This document shows positions 59,139 to 64,000 of a DNA stretch of 64,000 nt, piece after piece (the first letter of the stretch is position 1; each line of letters begins with the position of its first letter). The DNA is from Thermoanaerobaculia bacterium (GTDB lineage Bacteria > Acidobacteriota > Thermoanaerobaculia > Multivoradales > J023), in assembly GCA_030431255.1 (NCBI GenBank), contig JAUIJL010000001.1, positions 744,001-808,000 of the forward strand, written 5' to 3'. The translations under genes were made by a program, and so were the position numbers. Below the pieces are notes generated by a model, which did not search any database, had not been told where the DNA came from, and was given only the letters and a program-made list of their open reading frames with translations.

Positions 59139-60284
59139 CTACCTAAGTTCTTCTTGGGGTGGCGGCGCCTGGGGGGACTTGGCCACTAGGTAGACGTGGA
59201 AGCAAGTGCCCTCGCCGTGGCGGGAGTCGACGGACAGCTCGCCGCCGTGGTTTTTGACGATCGTCAGGCTGGAGGCCAACCCCAACCCGTTGCCGTCGGC
59301 CTTGGTGGTGAAATAGGGGTCGAAGACCCGCTCCACCAGCTCGGGAGGGATGCCGTCGCCAAAGTCTTGGATGTCGATCCGGATATAGGACCCCGGCTCT
59401 AATGAGCCGTGCCGGGCCTTTAGCTCCACGTTTTGTGCCGCGACCTCGATGGTGCCTCCGTCCGGCATGGCCTGGGCGGCATTGATGAAGAGGTTTTCGA
59501 AGACTCTAGCAATGAGCGGGGAGTCGACTCGTCCCGGCCATAGATCCTCGGGGAATGAAAAGGCGCATTCGGCTCGGTAGCTGCTCAAGGACACCTTGGC
59601 GCAGCGCTCGAGCAGCTCCGGGAGTGAGGTGCTGCGGCGGTTCGGCGTGTCGCTGCGCGAGAAATTGAGCAGCTGTCGGGTCAGGGCCTGGGCTCTGGAG
59701 CAGGCCGCATCGGCCTCTTTCAATAGGGCCAGCTCTTCACCCTGTAGGGAATCTTGGAGCAAGTCCAGGTTGCCGAAAATGCTGGTCAGCAGGTTGTTGA
59801 AATCGTGGGCGATGCCCCCGGCCAACAGAATCAAAGCGTCGTGTTTTCGGGCTTTCAGGCGTTGTTGCTCCGACTTCAGGCGAGCGGTCACATCGCGGAT
59901 GACCGCGAATCCACCCACGATCTCTCCCTCGCCGTCGTAGAGGGGTGAGTAACGCCCTTCGAAATAGCCGTCGATCCCGTTGTGGGGAACCTGGATCAGC
60001 TGCTCTGGGGAGAAGACGGTCTTGCCGGCCAAGGCGTCGAAGAAATAACGGTCCTCGCCGATTTCCGAGAGAAAAGGAAAGACTTCGAAGGCGATTCGAC
60101 CGACTACGCGATCTCGGGGTATGCCCGAGATACGTTCCATGATGGGATTCCAGAGGGTGTAGCGGCAATCACAATCAAAAGCCAGCAAGCCGTCGATATT
60201 GCTTTCGATCAGATATTCGTAGATTTGGGGGTTCGAATCCAAGACAGAGCGGGATCCAGAGGCCGATGTTTTATCGTTTCCCAT
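59139..60284 (-). CDS. PAS-domain sensor histidine kinase, soluble
   Basis: A 381-residue kinase with no TM helix. A PAS domain (about residues 20-135) has GLLAFDCDCRYTLWNPIMERISGIPRDRVVG and FEGRYSPLYDGEGEIVGGFAVIRDVT. The phospho-His is in LAGGIAHDFNNLLTSIFGNLDLL, the HDFNNLL-type box of the orphan-like kinase group. The ATPase domain has FENLFINAAQAMPDGG, IQDFGDGIPPELVERVF and FTTKADGNGLGLASSLTIVKNHGG. No response regulator gene is adjacent. The ATG at 60284 with GGAA upstream is chosen over a TTG at 60296. The 228 bp between its stop and fdhA hold nothing I recognise. Confidence 0.93.
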   Translation of the reverse strand: MGNDKTSASGSRSVLDSNPQIYEYLIESNIDGLLAFDCDCRYTLWNPIMERISGIPRDRVVGRIAFEVFPFLSEIGEDRYFFDALAGKTVFSPEQLIQVPHNGIDGYFEGRYSPLYDGEGEIVGGFAVIRDVTARLKSEQQRLKARKHDALILLAGGIAHDFNNLLTSIFGNLDLLQDSLQGEELALLKEADAACSRAQALTRQLLNFSRSDTPNRRSTSLPELLERCAKVSLSSYRAECAFSFPEDLWPGRVDSPLIARVFENLFINAAQAMPDGGTIEVAAQNVELKARHGSLEPGSYIRIDIQDFGDGIPPELVERVFDPYFTTKADGNGLGLASSLTIVKNHGGELSVDSRHGEGTCFHVYLVAKSPQAPPPQEELR

Positions 60285-60474
60285 GCTACGTTCCAATGAT
60301 TGCGCGAACGACGAGAGGCGTTTTTCAGCCGATCAAAGTGGAGAATCTCCGCAGGGCTCTCAGAAATGAATTGCCCACAAGTATACACCCCTTCAGGCAA
60401 GGAGTCTTCTATCCGGTCGGCGCTCGAGCCGGATCGTCCGATCTTTCGGGGGGCGAGGCTCGGCTGAAAGGCCG

Positions 60475-60834
60475 TCAGCCGGCCGGAGGATGGAAGACTC
60501 CGAGGTAGGCCGCGATCGCTCCGATCAAGGGGATGATCCACCAAAGGATGGTTCGACCGTCTGCCCAGCGCTTGATCAGCACGACGATTCCGCCGAGCAC
60601 CAGCCACACCACGAGCTTGATCCAAACCCAGCTGGGAATGCCATGGATGCCGAGCTTGGCCATCAGACCGAATCCGGAGACCAGCAACACCACTAAGGAA
60701 AGGCCGTGCATGATGGACCCCAGCTTTCGCGCTTGGGCGTCACTGTGCTTGGCCGCGATGATCAGCCCGGCCAGAGCCGAAAAGAGGAAGAAGGCACCGA
60801 CGAGGTGAAGCACTTTATAAGTCAGATAGTCCAT
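60475..60834 (-). CDS. Small four-helix membrane protein
   Basis: A 119-residue protein with four predicted TM helices: YKVLHLVGAFFLFSALAGLIIAA, SIMHGLSLVVLLVSGFGLMA, WVWIKLVVWLVLGGIVVLI and ILWWIIPLIGAIAAYLGVF. Conserved-looking His in KVLHLVGAF and SIMHGLSLV could bind a cofactor. The pattern is common for small uncharacterised inner-membrane proteins; no function is assigned. It starts 15 nt after the stop of the CHAT protein gene and may be co-transcribed. Confidence 0.7.
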   Translation of the reverse strand: MDYLTYKVLHLVGAFFLFSALAGLIIAAKHSDAQARKLGSIMHGLSLVVLLVSGFGLMAKLGIHGIPSWVWIKLVVWLVLGGIVVLIKRWADGRTILWWIIPLIGAIAAYLGVFHPPAG

Positions 60835-60849
60835 GGCGCAGAGCTTATC

Positions 60850-63800
60850 TCAGGGTGAATCTTGTGTCGCCGGCGACGGCACGATTTTTTCCGGCGAATC
60901 CTGCTCGGCCGCGCTGAGGTGCCATCGCTGTTGGTAGAAGGCGCGATTGGCCGCGGGCTCGAGCAAGGTCGACGGCAAGCCCGAGTCCGACATGGCGAGG
61001 CCCTGAACCACCGGACCGAACGGGGTCTGCTGGCTGCCGGCGACGCCGAATTGATAGCCGACTTCCGTATCCCAAGCAGTGAGAACCGCATAGTAGGCGC
61101 CGGCGCTCAGCTCCACGTCGAGCACCGGGGTGGCATACCAATCGGATCCGATCCCGGGCGGCGACCAGACTTGCTCGTGAAGAATTTCGAAGGGACCGGC
61201 TCGATGCTCAGAACGGTAAATACCGACTTCGAGCTGGGTGGGAGCCGGCAGATCGAGCCACAGGCTGAGCTTGTTGAGCCGTAGATCCTGATCGAGATAA
61301 ACCACGTTTCCTCGGGAAGAGCCTCCGAAAGCCGCGGAGCCGGGCTTCGGGCCGCCACCCCGCAGGTCGTTCGCACCGAGCTCGAGCAAGGAGATCTGAT
61401 GCTCCGTCTCGCGATCCTCGTCCCATTGGGCATTTAGATCCGCGGAGACCGCTTCGATCCACGACGGCTCCGTAGTCGGCAAAGGAGCGCCGTCGATCAT
61501 GATGTCGTGGGAGGTGATCAAGCGCTGGCGATAGATGGCCAGGTCAGAGACCTCGCTCTCGACATCGGGCAGGATCGGATCGAAATCCACGTGACCATGG
61601 GTCAGCTCGGCGAAGAGGGTCTCCTGCTGCCCGAGCCCGTAGCCGTAGGTCAGCTCTCCGTTCCAAGAGACGGCGACCAAATAATGCCGGCCCGACTCCA
61701 GGGAGAGGGCCAGCTCGCCGGAGCTGTACCAATCGGCGCCGCGACCTTGAACCGTGATGCTCCGCGCGAAAACGGAGGAGTAGCTACCGAGCTCGGCGTC
61801 GGCCACGTGCACCGAGAAGGTGAGATCTTGTTGATCGACGAAGTCGAGCCAAACGTCCCATTCCAGCAGCTCGGCATCCTCGAAGATCCGATAGACGTTG
61901 CCCCGTGCTTGCCCCGCGAGAGCGCGACGGCTGGAGATACCACCCACCTCATAGATCCACGTTTCGCCGTCGCCGGTACGATCCGCCAAGGTTCGGAGAT
62001 CGGGCTCCGGACGCTCGACGAACTTACCGTCGACGAAGACCTTGAGCCTAGAGGCTTCTCGGGCGACCGGCTCGGCGCCGGAAGCTGACGAAGCCGCTGG
62101 GTCGACACCGACCTTGGCGGCTTCAGTGGGATCGGCGGCGCTTGAGGGCTGGGCGGAAGCGGGCCTGGTGTCGATGTTTTCCGACCGCCGATCATCGGGT
62201 GCCCGGGAAAGCTCATCCACCGGCCGTGTCCCGGCCCCGACAGCGGCGGTCGCCACGGCCTCCCCGCCAAGCTGGGTCTCCCCAGATACGGCTGGGGCTT
62301 GTTCTTGGGCGAGCAAAACGGTCAAGCGCCGACAGGCGCGGAGCTCGTTGCCGGAGCACGCCCGCTCGTAGGCCAAACGCGCCTCGGATCGATCGACCTT
62401 GCTGCCGTGGGAGGGGGATTCCAAGAGGTGGCCCAAGTGGTAACAGGACGACCAATCACCGCCGGTGCAGGCCTGCCGGTAATAGGTTTCCGCTTTGACG
62501 GTGTCCTTTTGAACCCCTCGTCCGAGCTCGTAAATGGTGGCCAGCCGGACGCAAGCCAAATTGTGGCCGGCGTCACAGGCCGAGGCGTATCGGGGTAGCG
62601 CCCGGCGTGTGGCTTCTGGATCGATGCTCTCGCTGGGTCGGCTGTCCACGGTTGCGGCGAGGTCGGACGCCTGCTCCGGAGGTGACAACCATGGGGCCAG
62701 CGGGCCCATTCCCAAGGCGCCCGCCAAGCCTAGGCTGAGACCCATCACCACGACCGCCAGGGCGGCGGCGATTTGTCGCCAGTGAAAGTCGGATTTCGGA
62801 GGTGGTGGGGGCTCCACCCAGGCCGCGAGTTGGTCGCGACGCTCTTGCTCAAGGCGAAATTGCGCCATTTCAAGACTTTGGGTGTCTTCTTCCACCTGTT
62901 GTCGACGCGCCTCTTCAGAATGCCACAAATAGGCGTCGCGGCCGCCGAGATATGCGGTCGGGGAGGCCCAGGCAAAGCGCTCGGGCCGACTGTGGAAAAG
63001 GCGCTCGCGAGCTTCGTTGATCGCTTCGTCGATACGTCCGCTGAGGGCCAGCCCACGGTAGAGGTGGGTCGTGACTTTGGTCGCTTGGCTGACGGTCAAG
63101 GCGCGGCGGGTCACCACCACGGCCGGCAGACCCCTGGCGACCAATGCCGTCCCCAAACCGTGGAAGGGGTCCGCGCGGGTTTCGATGCCGTCGTGGCAGG
63201 CCATCAGGGTCATGAGATGGAGATGTGGATCCGCCCCGAGCAAATCCACCAGGGCCTGGCAGTCGGTCCACACGCCGCGCCCGGCGTCGTCTTCCAAGAG
63301 GATGCGAGCGGTATCCTCGTGGGCGAGCTTGCGGCCGTGTGCCACCAAATGCAGGGTGTGGAATGAGCCCTCCGCCAGGCGCTTCCTCAACCGTTCAGCA
63401 GTGATCGGTGCCTCGACCATCTCGCAATGGACCAAGTCCTGGAGGCGACGGAGCGCGCCGACCAGCGTCCGCTCCTCGAAACGACGGTCCAAGGCCGGCA
63501 GATTGTGATGCAAGACATCGTTGGGCGCCGACACCGCCAACAGTAGACGCATCCGACCTTCGATCGGTTGAGGAAACGGGTGGTCCGTATCCAGAGAACG
63601 CAGGAAGCTGACCTCTTGAGAATTTCCGAGGCCGACTCGGCGCCGAGGGTCGAAGAGCAGCTCCCAGGGTAGCTCATGGACCCACTCCGGGTTCGTTGCA
63701 TCGAGCAATAAGCGTACGCTTTGGCGCGCGCCCGTCTGCCGAAACTCGGTGGAAATCTTGCGATAGGCCTCGAGGGTAGCTTGGCCTTCGGGCAGGAGGG

Positions 63801-63972
63801 CGTCGAAGAGCAAAGAACCGGCCTTAATGGGGTCTTTGGCCTGTTGAATCTCATCGGCGAGGGAAGCGTCGACGGCGCAATCTCCCTCGATGATCAAACC
63901 GTCCAGCTCCAGCCGCGCTCGACCGGTTTCCAGAAGTCGGATCTCGCAGATCAGGTCGTTGGGCTCGGCCAC
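60850..63972 (-). CDS. CHAT-domain protein with TM helix, Sel1-like repeats and duplicated beta domain
   Basis: A 1040-residue protein. The N-terminal 350 residues include a CHAT caspase-like protease domain with the His of HLVAHGRK (H212) and the Cys of TLMACHDG (C259). A basic/acidic linker is followed by one TM helix (about 395-420). Sel1-like repeats (about 460-560, with paired Cys as in HNLACVRLATIYELGRGVQKD) come next, then an Ala/Ser/Thr-rich spacer. Two similar beta-sandwich-like domains end the protein (VYRIFEDAELLEWDVWLDF...GADWYSSGELAL and VVYLDQDLRLNKLSLWLDL...GSDWYATPVLDV). Start GTG directly follows a TAA, perhaps the stop of an upstream gene outside the window. Protease target unknown. 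Confidence 0.85.
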   Translation of the reverse strand: MAEPNDLICEIRLLETGRARLELDGLIIEGDCAVDASLADEIQQAKDPIKAGSLLFDALLPEGQATLEAYRKISTEFRQTGARQSVRLLLDATNPEWVHELPWELLFDPRRRVGLGNSQEVSFLRSLDTDHPFPQPIEGRMRLLLAVSAPNDVLHHNLPALDRRFEERTLVGALRRLQDLVHCEMVEAPITAERLRKRLAEGSFHTLHLVAHGRKLAHEDTARILLEDDAGRGVWTDCQALVDLLGADPHLHLMTLMACHDGIETRADPFHGLGTALVARGLPAVVVTRRALTVSQATKVTTHLYRGLALSGRIDEAINEARERLFHSRPERFAWASPTAYLGGRDAYLWHSEEARRQQVEEDTQSLEMAQFRLEQERRDQLAAWVEPPPPPKSDFHWRQIAAALAVVVMGLSLGLAGALGMGPLAPWLSPPEQASDLAATVDSRPSESIDPEATRRALPRYASACDAGHNLACVRLATIYELGRGVQKDTVKAETYYRQACTGGDWSSCYHLGHLLESPSHGSKVDRSEARLAYERACSGNELRACRRLTVLLAQEQAPAVSGETQLGGEAVATAAVGAGTRPVDELSRAPDDRRSENIDTRPASAQPSSAADPTEAAKVGVDPAASSASGAEPVAREASRLKVFVDGKFVERPEPDLRTLADRTGDGETWIYEVGGISSRRALAGQARGNVYRIFEDAELLEWDVWLDFVDQQDLTFSVHVADAELGSYSSVFARSITVQGRGADWYSSGELALSLESGRHYLVAVSWNGELTYGYGLGQQETLFAELTHGHVDFDPILPDVESEVSDLAIYRQRLITSHDIMIDGAPLPTTEPSWIEAVSADLNAQWDEDRETEHQISLLELGANDLRGGGPKPGSAAFGGSSRGNVVYLDQDLRLNKLSLWLDLPAPTQLEVGIYRSEHRAGPFEILHEQVWSPPGIGSDWYATPVLDVELSAGAYYAVLTAWDTEVGYQFGVAGSQQTPFGPVVQGLAMSDSGLPSTLLEPAANRAFYQQRWHLSAAEQDSPEKIVPSPATQDSP

Positions 63973-64000
63973 TTAACCCCCCGTCGTCGGCTGCCGTTTT

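Noticed and set aside
1-64000. CRISPR array, tRNA, rRNA, insertion sequence or prophage
   Set aside because: No regularly spaced repeats, RNA gene signatures, transposase ends or phage structural genes were recognised; the scan was by eye, so a single tRNA could be missed.

Overview
The window is a GC-rich, gene-dense piece of a Gram-negative bacterial chromosome. It has a TonB-dependent receptor, ECF sigma/FecR signalling, lipoproteins, a YceI protein, an SdhCAB complex and menaquinone-type genes. A bacterial mevalonate pathway, Roadblock/PATAN regulators, kinase-ATPase-histidine kinase giants and a selenoprotein formate dehydrogenase together suggest an acidobacterial or similar deep lineage. 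That taxonomic guess is an inference and is weak. I recognised no rRNA, tRNA, CRISPR array, insertion sequence or phage.

Layout. 1-4271: partial NSS transporter, then cupin, phosphopantetheinyl transferase and TonB receptor genes on +. 4212-14039 (minus): an eight-gene, mostly translationally coupled operon. It runs YceI, isochorismate synthase, polyprenyl diphosphate synthase, a CcoN-like haem protein that has lost all three CuB ligands, a 4-TM protein, an MFS-like/CcoO-like cytochrome c fusion, a NAPE-PLD-like metallo-hydrolase and an RND/MMPL exporter. This is the best candidate for an undescribed system. 14126-24628: ECF sigma and FecR anti-sigma, DinB-like, FAD oxidase, Rpn nuclease, M48-like lipoprotein with a broken HExxH, alkaline phosphatase, TSUP transporter and a two-component pair.

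24990-32327 (+): a LytTR regulator followed by type 2 IPP isomerase, HMG-CoA reductase, mevalonate kinase, a decarboxylase, isopentenyl phosphate kinase and a squalene/phytoene synthase-like enzyme. Having IPK and no phosphomevalonate kinase points to the alternative mevalonate route. The prenyl synthase and isochorismate synthase of the minus-strand operon would use or complement its products. 32398-36074: metallo-hydrolase, DtxR-type regulator, TPR protein and BtuF-like protein. 36017-42812: a regulatory, somewhat lower-GC block with a truncated haemoglobin, a Roadblock protein, an ABC ATPase-phosphatase fusion, a REC-PATAN protein and a membrane pseudokinase.

42876-49194: hydrolase-OsmC fusion, poly(A) polymerase and sdhCAB. 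49264-54477 (minus): a 1737-residue kinase-like/ATPase/GAF/histidine kinase. 54595-58910 (+): NAD-linked formate dehydrogenase made of a NuoE-NuoF fusion and a catalytic subunit that reads through an in-frame UGA as selenocysteine. A SECIS hairpin follows the UGA. 59139-63972 (minus): PAS histidine kinase, small membrane protein and a CHAT-Sel1 protein.
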